A DNA stretch of 64,000 nt, from assembly GCA_964450305.1 (NCBI GenBank), contig CAYVFB010000006.1:12068-76067 (forward strand), read 5' to 3'. The stretch's first letter is position 1. The number at the start of each line of letters is the position of its first letter. Origin of the DNA: JAAYJG01 sp964450305. Lineage in GTDB: Bacteria; Bacillota; Clostridia; DSM-8532. Below are positions 50,647 to 59,685 of this stretch, in pieces. A program made the translations under genes and the position numbers. The notes under the pieces were generated by a model. It was given only the letters and a program-made list of their open reading frames with translations, was not told where the DNA came from and did no database searches.

Positions 50647-52077
50647 ATGGCAGAATCCAATGAAAAGAGCAATGGCCAAAAGCTGATGGATAAGCTTGGT
50701 TACAATAGTAAAAACGCATGGGAGAAGATCGGTGACAAAGAAAAGATATTCAGTTTTTGCGATCAATACAAAGCTTTTCTGGATAAGGCAAAAACCGAAC
50801 GTGAGGCTGTTCAGGAAGCCATTTCCCAGGCTGAAAAGCTGGGGTATCAAAACCTGGAAACCTTGATTGCCGGGCAAAAAAGCTTATCGGCAGGTGACAA
50901 AGTTTACAGGAATGTTAAAAACAAAGCGGTAGCCTTTGCCGTGATTGGGAAAAAACCGCTGGAGCAGGGAGCACGTATGCTTGGGGCTCACGTAGATTCT
51001 CCAAGGTTGGATCTGAAACAGAACCCTCTGTATGAAAGCACGGATATGGCATTCCTGAAAACCCACTATTATGGTGGCATCAAGAAATACCAATGGCTGG
51101 CCATTCCACTTGCTCTTCATGGTGTTATTCTGAAAAAGGATGGCAGCATCGTACAGGTTTCAATCGGGGAGGATGAGCGGGATCCCGTTTTAACCATTAC
51201 AGATCTGCTGCCGCATCTTGCAAAGGATCAGATGGAAAAGAAGATGACCGATGCCATCTCCGGTGAGGGGATGAACGCGCTGTCAGGCTCCATGCCCTTC
51301 GATGATAAGGATGTAAAAGATAAGGTTAAGCTGAATGTTTTGAACCTGCTGCATGAAAAATATGATATCACCGAAGAGGATCTGCTCTCATCCGAACTGG
51401 AGCTTGTGCCCGCGTTTAAAGCCCGGGATCTGGGCTTTGACAGAAGTATGATCGCTGCTTATGGTCAGGATGACAGGGTTTGCGCCTATACCTCAATGAT
51501 CGCACTTTTTGATGCAAAGGCTCCGGAGTATACCGCAATTTGTGTGCTGACAGACAAGGAGGAAATCGGAAGCGTGGGCAATACCGGCGCAGAGTCCCGT
51601 TTCCTGGAAGACTTCCTGGCGGATCTGTGCTATATGACCTCAAAGAATTATACCGACATTCTGCTAAGACGGTGCCTGAACCACTCCGTTATGCTATCGG
51701 CGGATGTGAACGCTGCTATGGATCCCAATTATGAAGGGACCCACGATAAATACAATGCAGCCTATCTGGGCAAGGGTCTGGCTATCATGAAGTTCAGCGG
51801 CGTCCGTGGGAAATCCGGTGCTTCGGACGCGCATGCCGAGTTCTTTTCAAGAATCAGAACCGTGTTAAATGACAACAACATCCCCTGGCACACGACGGAA
51901 TTGGGGGGTGTGGATAAGGGCGGCGGAGGTACCATTGCCATGTACATTGCTAACCTCGGTGTGGATGTCATCGATTGCGGTGTACCGGTTTTAAGTATGC
52001 ATTCACCCTTTGAAGTTACCTCAAAAGCAGATGTATACGCAGCCTACCTGGGCTATAAAGCCTTCCTTCAGGCATAA
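50647..52077 (+). CDS. M18 family aminopeptidase
   Basis: 476 residues. Zinc ligands and catalytic segments of the family are visible: LGAHVDSPRLDLK near 114, LTDKEEIGSVGNTGAES near 300-316, SADVNAAMDPNYEGTHD near 353 and the C-terminal VLSMHSPFEVTSKADVYAAY. M18 enzymes are cytosolic metallo-aminopeptidases that form large dodecamers and remove N-terminal residues from peptides. AGAAAGGGG precedes the ATG. It is monocistronic; the downstream region is a repeat array. Confidence 0.93.
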   Translation: MAESNEKSNGQKLMDKLGYNSKNAWEKIGDKEKIFSFCDQYKAFLDKAKTEREAVQEAISQAEKLGYQNLETLIAGQKSLSAGDKVYRNVKNKAVAFAVIGKKPLEQGARMLGAHVDSPRLDLKQNPLYESTDMAFLKTHYYGGIKKYQWLAIPLALHGVILKKDGSIVQVSIGEDERDPVLTITDLLPHLAKDQMEKKMTDAISGEGMNALSGSMPFDDKDVKDKVKLNVLNLLHEKYDITEEDLLSSELELVPAFKARDLGFDRSMIAAYGQDDRVCAYTSMIALFDAKAPEYTAICVLTDKEEIGSVGNTGAESRFLEDFLADLCYMTSKNYTDILLRRCLNHSVMLSADVNAAMDPNYEGTHDKYNAAYLGKGLAIMKFSGVRGKSGASDAHAEFFSRIRTVLNDNNIPWHTTELGGVDKGGGGTIAMYIANLGVDVIDCGVPVLSMHSPFEVTSKADVYAAYLGYKAFLQA

Positions 52078-52089
52078 ACCCGAGTCAGT

Positions 52090-52300
52090 GAGCGGGGCCC
52101 GGGTACCTTGGTCGAATTTATCCAGAGGGACAGGTACCTGGGCCACTTTAACCTATAGCCAGAGGACGGGACCCAGGTTCCTTAGTCAAACCTGACAAAA
52201 GAGGGCGGAGCTCAGGTTCCTTTGCGAATAAGTCAAAACGAGAGAGCGAGACTCAGGTTCATTGGCAAATCAGCCATAATATCCTGGTCTCGCTCTTGAT
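52090..52300 (+). repeat. Degenerate tandem array of the GAGGGACAGGT family, about 37-41-bp period
   Basis: Five units, each with a GAG-rich start, a GGGACAGGTACC / GGACCCAGGTTCC / GAGCTCAGGTTCC-type core and a TTGGTC-AATT or similar tail. The last unit contains GAGAGCGAGA, which pairs with TCTCGCTCTT near 52290-52299. The array lies between the aminopeptidase and the large multidomain gene. Confidence 0.75.
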
Positions 52301-52443
52301 GATTACGCAGTCTGACATTTTTCACCTGCCCACAGATTTCTCAAACCCTTGTGCAGCATGTCCGGTTAGTGGTATGATAAAGAAAAGAGCGAAGTTCCAT
52401 CAACCTGGTTATATTCACAAGCGTGCTGAAAGGAACGAAGGTA

Positions 52444-55400
52444 TTGAGAAAAACTCTTCTTTTTATAATTACATATATCATGCTCTGTTTCATAACGCTT
52501 CCAAGCCTCGCTATAAACGAATCCGATCAGGATATTAAGGTTTATGTGAATGATACGCGGGTTCAGTTTGACGTGGCTCCAATCTTCATTAACAACCGAA
52601 CCATGGTTCCCATCCGGGCTGTATTCGAAGCCATGGGTGCCGATGTTCAGTGGAATGATTCCATAAAAACCGCGATCATCACCAAAGCTGAAAAAAGGGT
52701 TCAAATTCAATTGAACAACCACAGCGCATTGGTAGACGGAAGGTCCGTTCAGATGGATGTGCCTGCCACCGGCATCAGCGGGCGGATTTTGGTTCCCGTG
52801 CGTTTCATCAGTGAAAACCTCGGCTTAAAGGTGGACTGGGTGAATTCCACCAAAACCGCCTTTATCAGCGAGCCTTCCACCCCTGTAAATAGTGGGAACC
52901 TTCAAAATTGGGGTAAATTTACTTCCGATGGTGTGTGGAATTATCATATTCTCCAGAATAACATTCTTGTTCGGGAGCATGGGGTCACCAAAAAACAGGA
53001 AAAAATAGCGGACCACATCATTTGCGATTTACAGCTTGATCAGGAATGGATTTACTGCATCGGCACAGACAAGGGGATCAACAAAATCATTCGGTTAGAT
53101 AAAGACAACGGTGTAAAAGAAGTGCTTTCAGAAGCTGCGGTCAATTCGTTCCAGCTTGTCAACGGCTGGCTTTATTATAGCAATGCTGAAAACAGCAACT
53201 TGTTGTACAGAACTAAATCCGACGGCACTGAAACCATGAAAATTCTCCGGGACGGTAATTTCACACCCAAAAGCTGGTTTGTACAAAACGGGTTTATTTA
53301 TTATCAGGATCTTCGCTCACGCTTGATCTGTCGTGCACGCATTGATGGCTCGGAAACCACGGTACTGTCAAATGTTTATGGTGTTTCAAATGCTTCCAAT
53401 AATAGTCTTTTGGCGCAAAACACAGGTGTGTCCTATCATTTGAAATTGATCGACAATGATTTTCTTTATTTTGTGCTGGAAACGGACTCTGTTCAAGATG
53501 CAGGTTATCGTTTGCCCGGGGTTTACAGGCTTCCGATTGCCGGCGGCCGATCAGAGCTGATTAATGATAAAATCCCTCTTTCGATGAATATGGACAGCGA
53601 ATGGCTTTATATGGCCGTTCAGACCCAGGAGAAAAGCCATCTGCTCAAATGCAAAAAGAATGGATCGAATGTTCAGACCATCAATGAGTATAAAGAAAAC
53701 GACATCCCCGGGAATATTTATGTTAACGATTCAAATATCTATTATACATTGCTGCGTGGAAGCAATAAGCAGATTTTGTTCAGAATGAATTCAGAGGGTC
53801 AGAACATCGCCCAGATCACCTGGAACTATGGTGAATATCCACAGCGGGTTAAAGATGTTCTGCGATTAACAGCGGCCGCCAATGAGCAGTTGAAAAGTGT
53901 CAGCACCTTTCAGGTCTCCAGGGTTGAAACCGGAACCAAGACCAAAACCCAGACCATTGACCGCAAGAGCAGCTATTCAGAACCCCTTTATTATCAATCT
54001 GTAAAAGATGAAAATGAAAAAACTGACATTGAGATTTGGACGGACGCAAATTATCGCTATACGAAAAGCTTTGATGAAAATCTTTGGAGTATCGAGCCTC
54101 ATAATACAGATAAAAGTGTTCTTCAAAAAAGTATCCTGTCGTACATATTGCCTTTGGAAGAATTGTATAACAACCTGATCATCAATGAGCACAGCGATCG
54201 AATTACACTCAGCGGGACAGGCTCATTCCCCAACCTGATGAAAAGCTTCGCAGAAAGTGGAGAGCTTGTCTTCAACAGCAGCTCTGACTTTTTTGAGACG
54301 GTTTCAATCGTCATTGTCATCAACCCGGATAGTTATTTGATCGAAGAGTTTACGGCAGAGCTGGTTTTCTATCCTCAAAAGGCTCAGAATAATGATGGAA
54401 AGGCATCCACCAGCCGATATTCCTTCCTTAACAGCCGCTTTAACAGCACTCTTCTGTATGTGCCCGCTTCGCTGCAGCAGTCACTCAGCGCCAAGTATCA
54501 GGCAGATATCAAGACACAGCAGGCATTAAAGCTTATGAATGAAGGGAAGCATCAGGAGGCGGTCAAGCTGTTTGACACAGCTATCAGCCTGTATTCGAAG
54601 TTCTATTCTGCTTATCTTCACAAGGGAAATGCGTTATATCAGCTTGGAAAATACAAGGAAGCCATCGTTACGCTGGATCGTTACCGCGAACATGCACCGG
54701 ATGATATCGAAGCGATATTGCTTGAGGGATGGTGCTACCTGAAGCTGTATAACACGGCAAAGGCCGAACAGTTTGCCCAAAAAGCGCTTGCCCTCGATGA
54801 AAACAATAAGATTGCGTTAAACCTGATGGGCTCTGTCGCAGCGGCAGAAGAGGATTATTTAGCTGCCCGGGGCTTTTATGAAACGGCGATTCAGCTGGAC
54901 AAAACCTATTATGAAGCCCATTTGAACCTTGCTACGGTGTTGTTCAACGTAGGAAATTATACCAAATGCATACAGGCCGTTGAGGAATTTTTGAACCGTT
55001 TTCCATCCGACAGGGAACTGATGTATCTGAAGGCGCAAAGCCTCTCCAGACAGGGGAAAAACAAGGAGGCCATCGGTGTTTATGAACAGATCCTCAATAA
55101 GAATACCTCCAACGACTTTGTAACTATGACCTATATTGCCATCGAATATGAGACCCTTCAGAATTATACTAAAGCTCAGGAATATGCGAGCAAGGCCGGA
55201 CAGGTATACGAAGACTACAATCTTTTGAAAAGCCTGGTTGAAAGGTTGGTGTATGACAGGTCTACCAGCTCATCTCAGAAGCTTGTGGATTTTATTCGCA
55301 AAAACTACCTGTTTTTTAAGGAAACCAATTCAGTAAACGATGCTTTTATCACCATTACCGCCAAGATGAACGGATATACAACACAGGATGTTAAAGAGCT

Positions 55401-56058
55401 GTTGGAAGCCATTAAAAGCCCGGAAGACAATTCAACCTTTATACTGTCCGGTGAAGATTATAATGCTTATATGAACAGACAAACCCAATCTCTTGCGCAA
55501 ACAAGGCAGGAAGGAAACATGGTTTACTTCGGCATGAAAACATTTTCCCAGGAAATAGGTATTAAGTTTACGGAATTTGTACAAGATATCAAAGATCCAG
55601 AAGATAAAATACTGATCCTGGATTTAAGGGATAACAACGGCGGTCTGTCCAGCGAGGCAAATATCATTCTTGATGCGTTGCTGCCCGAATGCACACCAAG
55701 CTATATCATCGAGAGAAATGGCTATATCACAACCTTCCGCTCAGGAAAAAGCCATACGGCATTTAAAAAAATCGGTGTTCTTGTGAATGAAAAAACAGCC
55801 AGCAGTTCCGAGCTGCTCGCGCTCAGTCTGAAAGTTTATGGTGATGATGTTACAATAATTGGTAGAGAAACGATGGGGAGGGGGATAGGGCAGATTGTTT
55901 ATCTGGATCGCATGAAGCAATATGCCATCTTCCTGGTGAACCACTATTGGAATGTCAAACAGGAGAACATTCATGATGTAGGGCTGACGATCGATATCAA
56001 GGTTGGCAGCGATGATCCGGACTATTCAAAGGCAATTGAGGTATTCCTGAAAAACTAA
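52444..56058 (+). CDS. Exported multidomain protein: stalk domains, DUF5050-like propeller, TPR array and S41 peptidase-like domain
   Basis: 1204 residues. Signal peptide at 1-24; residues about 30-135 are copper-amine-oxidase N-terminal-like stalk units (PIFINNRTMVPIRAVFEAMG, RILVPVRFISENLGLKVDW); 145-470 repeat the short blocks of DUF5050/propeller proteins (GWLYYSNAENSNLLYRTKSDG); 690-950 are TPR repeats (AYLHKGNALYQLGKYKEAI, AHLNLATVLFNVGNYTKCI); about 1010-1200 is an S41/C-terminal processing peptidase-like domain with ILDLRDNNGGLSSEA and TASSSELLAL. The position equivalent to the catalytic Lys of CtpA is Arg1146 (ETMGRG). It probably acts outside the membrane. The start is TTG after AAAGGAACGAAGG. 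Confidence 0.8.
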   Translation: MRKTLLFIITYIMLCFITLPSLAINESDQDIKVYVNDTRVQFDVAPIFINNRTMVPIRAVFEAMGADVQWNDSIKTAIITKAEKRVQIQLNNHSALVDGRSVQMDVPATGISGRILVPVRFISENLGLKVDWVNSTKTAFISEPSTPVNSGNLQNWGKFTSDGVWNYHILQNNILVREHGVTKKQEKIADHIICDLQLDQEWIYCIGTDKGINKIIRLDKDNGVKEVLSEAAVNSFQLVNGWLYYSNAENSNLLYRTKSDGTETMKILRDGNFTPKSWFVQNGFIYYQDLRSRLICRARIDGSETTVLSNVYGVSNASNNSLLAQNTGVSYHLKLIDNDFLYFVLETDSVQDAGYRLPGVYRLPIAGGRSELINDKIPLSMNMDSEWLYMAVQTQEKSHLLKCKKNGSNVQTINEYKENDIPGNIYVNDSNIYYTLLRGSNKQILFRMNSEGQNIAQITWNYGEYPQRVKDVLRLTAAANEQLKSVSTFQVSRVETGTKTKTQTIDRKSSYSEPLYYQSVKDENEKTDIEIWTDANYRYTKSFDENLWSIEPHNTDKSVLQKSILSYILPLEELYNNLIINEHSDRITLSGTGSFPNLMKSFAESGELVFNSSSDFFETVSIVIVINPDSYLIEEFTAELVFYPQKAQNNDGKASTSRYSFLNSRFNSTLLYVPASLQQSLSAKYQADIKTQQALKLMNEGKHQEAVKLFDTAISLYSKFYSAYLHKGNALYQLGKYKEAIVTLDRYREHAPDDIEAILLEGWCYLKLYNTAKAEQFAQKALALDENNKIALNLMGSVAAAEEDYLAARGFYETAIQLDKTYYEAHLNLATVLFNVGNYTKCIQAVEEFLNRFPSDRELMYLKAQSLSRQGKNKEAIGVYEQILNKNTSNDFVTMTYIAIEYETLQNYTKAQEYASKAGQVYEDYNLLKSLVERLVYDRSTSSSQKLVDFIRKNYLFFKETNSVNDAFITITAKMNGYTTQDVKELLEAIKSPEDNSTFILSGEDYNAYMNRQTQSLAQTRQEGNMVYFGMKTFSQEIGIKFTEFVQDIKDPEDKILILDLRDNNGGLSSEANIILDALLPECTPSYIIERNGYITTFRSGKSHTAFKKIGVLVNEKTASSSELLALSLKVYGDDVTIIGRETMGRGIGQIVYLDRMKQYAIFLVNHYWNVKQENIHDVGLTIDIKVGSDDPDYSKAIEVFLKN

Positions 56059-56097
56059 CACGCATCCTGAAGTCCAGGCATATCGATTAGGGCGGCA

Positions 56098-56223
56098 ATG
56101 TACGAGGGTGCGTCGCATGAAGGTTGGGTCACCTTCATGGTTCAAAAAGATGATTTAACTCCGAAATTTAGATACGGCAGAAATTATGATGGTACTGGTG
56201 ATTTGTGGTTCAAGGGTTATTAA
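56098..56223 (+). pseudogene. Short ORF resembling a C-terminal protein remnant
   Basis: 41 codons: MYEGASHEGWVTFMVQKDD, then TPKFRYGRNYDGTGDLWFKGY. The composition is protein-like and the last 20 residues look like the conserved end of a secreted beta-rich domain, but I cannot name the family. The open frame begins only at 56071, and the upstream sequence GATTAGGGCGGCA is a poor ribosome site. I read it as the tail of a lost gene, although a small real gene is possible. A terminator follows at once. Confidence 0.35.
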
Positions 56224-56235
56224 AGTGCAGGCAGG

Positions 56236-56266
56236 AAACAGGGTATGGAAACATGCCCTGTTTTTA
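56236..56266 (+). terminator. Terminator before the recombinase gene
   Basis: AAACAGGG and ATG at 56236-56247 pair with CAT and CCCTGTTT at 56252-56263 around GAAA, with a T-run to 56265. It ends the plus-strand transcript; the recombinase gene converges on it. Confidence 0.85.
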
Positions 56267-56280
56267 AATGAGCCTTATTG

Positions 56281-57273
56281 CTAAGCTTCAGGATTCTTTT
56301 TTGTGGCATGAAAATTGGATAATGGGTTGCTGTCCACGGCATTTTTCAACTGTTGTGTGTCCAGATGCGTATAAATCTCTGTTGTAGCGATGCTTTCATG
56401 ACCAAGCAATTCCTGCAGCGAGCGAATATCCACATGACCATAACGATACATCAGAGTAGCTGCCGTATGCCTTAGCTTATGGGTGGAATAACGCCTTGGG
56501 TCAAGACCGGCGGAGGTGATATATTTCTTTACCAGGTGCTGAACCGTTGCTTTACTGATGCGCTGCCTGCGTTCACTGAGAAACAATGCGCTTTTGTCCT
56601 TCACACCATTTACAGGCCGGACCCTGCGGTAATTGTCAATAGCCTGAACACAGGCTGAGTTCAAGGGAATCATCCGTTCCTTGTCGCCTTTTCCGATGAC
56701 CGTAAGCGTGTTATTTCGGATGTTGCTCAGGTTAATCCCAACCAACTCGGACAGCCGCATGCCGCAGTTGAGGAAAAGAGTAAGAATGGCATAATCCCGG
56801 ATGCCATGTTCGCCTTCAACGGTCGATAAAAGCTGTTTGCTTTCATCGATATTCAGGTATTTGGGCAATCTTTTTACAATTTTTGGTGATTCTAATTCAG
56901 AAGCCGGGTTGGTTTCCATGATTTTGGCTTTATTTGTAAGATAATTGAAAAAAGACTTCAGGCTGGCGACTTTGCGGGCCCGTGCATAGGCTGAATTGGA
57001 CCGGGTATTGCTGACAAAGGACATAAAGGAATATAGATCGCTTAAGGTAATGGTTTTTAATAAGCCGACATCGATATCGGTGATGTCAATGTCATCAAAT
57101 TCGGTTTCTTTTGAGATCAGGTTCCGATGCAGCTTCAGAAAACGCAGAAAGACGCGCAAATCATAAAAATAAACCTGAATGGTATTGATAGATTTGCCTT
57201 TAATGGTTTGCATATAGACTAAGAAATCTTTTAGCACAACAGGCATATCGGTATCTAAAAAATTGTTTGTCAT
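56281..57273 (-). CDS. Tyrosine recombinase, XerC/XerD-like
   Basis: 330 residues. N-terminal SAM-like core-binding domain (FLVYMQTIKGKSINTIQVYF) and a catalytic domain with the full set of residues: Arg173 (GMRLSEL), Lys195/198 (GKGDKER), His265 and Arg268 (THKLRHTAA), His292 (LLGHESI) and Tyr301 (TEIYTHLD). Length and motifs fit the Xer type rather than phage integrases. Such proteins resolve chromosome dimers at dif, but also serve mobile units. No phage or plasmid genes are nearby. A perfect 16-bp-arm palindrome lies 176 bases upstream of its start. Confidence 0.88.
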   Translation of the reverse strand: MTNNFLDTDMPVVLKDFLVYMQTIKGKSINTIQVYFYDLRVFLRFLKLHRNLISKETEFDDIDITDIDVGLLKTITLSDLYSFMSFVSNTRSNSAYARARKVASLKSFFNYLTNKAKIMETNPASELESPKIVKRLPKYLNIDESKQLLSTVEGEHGIRDYAILTLFLNCGMRLSELVGINLSNIRNNTLTVIGKGDKERMIPLNSACVQAIDNYRRVRPVNGVKDKSALFLSERRQRISKATVQHLVKKYITSAGLDPRRYSTHKLRHTAATLMYRYGHVDIRSLQELLGHESIATTEIYTHLDTQQLKNAVDSNPLSNFHATKKNPEA

Positions 57274-57676
57274 CGGTAAAACTCCAATTCAAATAAATCA
57301 AATGTTAAAAGCAAATAAATGAAACACAGGATTATCATACAGAGCGCAACGAAGGATATTAAAATACTTATAAATGCGATCTGAATGAACAATACCGTTC
57401 AAATCAATCTTATCGTAAAAAGCTGTTTAATTCAAGCGAAAACCTCCTCCTAATTCAACGAAATTTTTATTTCGTTGAATTAGGTCTCAAAAACAATCAC
57501 CTCTCTTCTACAAAGAAAATACAGTTCACTAGATGTAATCGGTGTGAACTGTAATACTGCGCAGTTTGAGAATACTTATATAAATGTTTTCAAAGATTTT
57601 TACTTTAACACCTTCTACGTTTGTACTGCCGGTTCTTAAAGAATCACCAGTTAAAACATACTAGTTTAAACAGTTA
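57274..57676. other. Repeat-rich region between recombinase and acetyltransferase genes
   Basis: About 400 bases with a perfect palindrome (57449-57484), a second inverted repeat (TACAGTTCAC 57520-57529 with GTGAACTGTA 57544-57553) and a decayed copy of the 3' end of the next gene (57590-57649). No complete gene. Confidence 0.6.
57449..57484. repeat. Perfect palindrome with 16-bp arms upstream of the recombinase gene
   Basis: CCTAATTCAACGAAAT at 57449-57464 is perfectly complementary to ATTTCGTTGAATTAGG at 57469-57484, with loop TTTT. It may be a terminator for the minus-strand gene upstream, an operator, or a recombination site. Confidence 0.8.
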
Positions 57677-57735
57677 TCAGAGATTTTTGATATAACATCT
57701 TCTGCGTCTGTGCTGACGGTTCTTAAAGAATCGCC
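57590..57735 (-). repeat. Direct repeat: duplicated 3' end of the acetyltransferase-like gene
   Basis: 57590-57649 and 57675-57735 share about 80% of positions, including GGTTCTTAAAGAATC. The second copy encodes the true C-terminus (FFKNRQHRRRRCYIKNL); the first, read in the same frame, gives FFKNRQYKRRRC then a stop and SKNL. Confidence 0.75.
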
Positions 57736-58798
57736 ACATGGAATGAACCGCGTGATTATCCTCGAGCTGTGGTGATGCGATCGCTTTTTTCACACCGTTT
57801 TTAAACGCGGTTTCAAGACAATAACACAGCATGGCCGCCGGTAAACCGGCCTTTCTATATTCATCCCTGACGGCAACCAGATAACAGTCCAGGGTATCGT
57901 TGTGTCTGATGGCATTGAGCACTTTCAGGAATCCAAAGGGAAACAGCCTTCCCCCTATCTTTTTCACCGCCTGGGACAATGACGGCATATTGATCCCAAA
58001 GCCTGCCAGACGACCGCTTTTCTCGACGATTAAGGCAATATATCCGGGATGTACGAAGGAAAAATATTGCTCGATGTACACCTCCACCTGTTTATCCGTT
58101 AAGGGTACAACCCCGTACAGGTCTTCATAGGCAATGTTGATGATCTCAAAAATTTCTTTGAAATATGGGGCTATTTCCTTTTTATTCTTTAACTGTAAAA
58201 TGGACAAATCATGCTGGTTTAAAGAGCGTTGGCCTACCTTGTTCAGCCGCTCAACCTGCTCGAGGTCGGGAATGATCACTTCAAACTCCACCCAGTCAAT
58301 GTCCTTCATATACCCCAGCTCTTCAAGATGCTCTTTATAATATGGGTGATGATAATTGGTGATGATGGTTCCCATTTCTTCAAAGCCTTCAACGAGAAGG
58401 CCTTCCTTGTCCAAATCACAAAAGCCCAGGGGGCCGTGGACTGCCTCCATACCGTTCCCTCTTGCCCACTCTTCGACGGTTTGAAGGAGCGCGCGGGAAA
58501 CCTCCCGGTCATCAATGAAATCGATCCAGCCGAAACGGGTCTGTTTTTTGCCCCATTTCTTCACATAAGCATGGTTTTGAATGCCCGCAATTCTTCCAGC
58601 CAGCTTTCCATCTTTATAGCAAAGCCAATACCTGGCATCACAATATTCGAAAGCCGGGTTCTTTTTGCTGCTTAATGTGTTGTATTCATCCATGATAAGC
58701 GGTGGAACCCAGTATGGATTGTCTTTATAAAGGCTGAATGGAAAATAGATAAAATCTTTTAACTGTTTTCGTGTTTTTACTTCTTTTATTTCTATCAT
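57677..58798 (-). CDS. GNAT-superfamily-like protein of unknown substrate
   Basis: 373 residues. It starts MIEIKEVKTRKQLKDFIYFPFSLYKDNPYWVPPL, a conserved N-terminus of a family annotated as N-acetyltransferase-like; other family landmarks are GFIDFIDD-like WIDFIDDREVSRALL, GPLGFCDLDKEGLLVEGFE and the basic C-terminus RQHRRRRCYIKNL. The fold includes GNAT-like segments (VRDEYRKAGLPAAMLCYCLE). No function is known to me. GGAGGAGTACCA precedes the ATG at 58798; an upstream in-frame ATG at 58852 adds a low-quality segment. Confidence 0.75.
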   Translation of the reverse strand: MIEIKEVKTRKQLKDFIYFPFSLYKDNPYWVPPLIMDEYNTLSSKKNPAFEYCDARYWLCYKDGKLAGRIAGIQNHAYVKKWGKKQTRFGWIDFIDDREVSRALLQTVEEWARGNGMEAVHGPLGFCDLDKEGLLVEGFEEMGTIITNYHHPYYKEHLEELGYMKDIDWVEFEVIIPDLEQVERLNKVGQRSLNQHDLSILQLKNKKEIAPYFKEIFEIINIAYEDLYGVVPLTDKQVEVYIEQYFSFVHPGYIALIVEKSGRLAGFGINMPSLSQAVKKIGGRLFPFGFLKVLNAIRHNDTLDCYLVAVRDEYRKAGLPAAMLCYCLETAFKNGVKKAIASPQLEDNHAVHSMWRFFKNRQHRRRRCYIKNL

Positions 58799-58895
58799 TG
58801 GTACTCCTCCACGAAAAAAGAAAAAATCACAAGCTGTCTGTGTCTTTATCATTATAACACATTTCGTAAATGTACCAATACCTAATTTCTCTCCC

Positions 58896-59342
58896 CTACT
58901 TCCTGCTTTTCACATTCAGCCAAAGTACCATGGCAAAAATGATAAGCCCTGCCCCTATTCCCATGAAATCAACAAGGATGTCAAATAAATTGCTGTTTCT
59001 GCCGGAAAAGGACTGAATGAAGATTTCGTCAATCAAGGACACAAAGCCCGCGGTGATAGCGCTGAATAAAAAGGCCCAGCCCTGCTTTTTTACAGTGTTT
59101 AAAAATCCGATGGACAAGAGGATGGTTAGAACCAGGTATTCCATAAAATGTGCAAGCTTGCGGAGTATAAGATTAATTGTGCTGACTGAATTACCATCCT
59201 CCCCAAGCCTGTGAAGCACCTTTGTAATGATGGAAGCAAGCTTTATTGAGGGTACATTCGATGACGAGCTGTCAAGAAACGATAAACCTAGTATTAAAAT
59301 TACCATAATGAGAATTAAAATAAACGGTAAGTATTTTTTCAT
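58896..59342 (-). CDS. VanZ-like family membrane protein
   Basis: 148 residues with four predicted membrane helices. The VanZ signature is present: RKLAHFMEYLVLTILL near 61 and SLIDEIFIQSFSGRNSNLFDILVDFMG near 105-131. VanZ was first linked to teicoplanin resistance, but most chromosomal homologues have no proven function. It lies 100 bases upstream of the acetyltransferase-like gene on the same strand. Confidence 0.88.
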   Translation of the reverse strand: MKKYLPFILILIMVILILGLSFLDSSSSNVPSIKLASIITKVLHRLGEDGNSVSTINLILRKLAHFMEYLVLTILLSIGFLNTVKKQGWAFLFSAITAGFVSLIDEIFIQSFSGRNSNLFDILVDFMGIGAGLIIFAMVLWLNVKSRK

Positions 59343-59685
59343 AAAACACCTTTATTTTTAAAACAATACTATCTTCACGACATGCTGTCATAACAACATG
59401 TCGAGTGATACGTTAGATATATCTTCCGAATTTTATCGGTTAAAGCTATTATATCACGGAAAAAGAGGTTCGTCCCGAAAAAAAAACATACCTGAAAATT
59501 TCCTGAAAAGGAATCGGTATGTTCAAAGAATATATCAAACCAAGCAGGAAGATCAAGTTTACGGACTGTAAATTTAAGCTGCTTACCGAAGGTATATGGT
59601 AATGGCATATGTAATGAAATCTTCAGAATTAGTTTCTTATGTGAAATCAAAAATAACCTGTGTTTCAATAAGTTTGGTGACCAGA
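59343..59685. other. Intergenic stretch between the VanZ and glycosyltransferase genes
   Basis: Holds a possible vanZ -10 element on the minus strand (TATAAT, RC of 59448-59453), an inverted repeat in its leader (CGACATG 59378-59384 with CATGTCG 59397-59403) and the terminator of the upstream glycosyltransferase gene. Nothing coding. Confidence 0.5.
59477..59523 (-). terminator. Terminator of the glycosyltransferase transcript
   Basis: On the minus strand AACATACC pairs with GGTATGTT, with TTCC/GGAA pairing inside, followed by a run of nine T. It lies about 160 bases after the stop of the glycosyltransferase gene. Confidence 0.82.

Noticed and set aside
56281..57273. Integrase of a prophage or integrative element
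   Set aside because: Neighbouring genes are housekeeping or surface genes, no att-like direct repeats or phage genes are seen, and the protein is of the Xer type.
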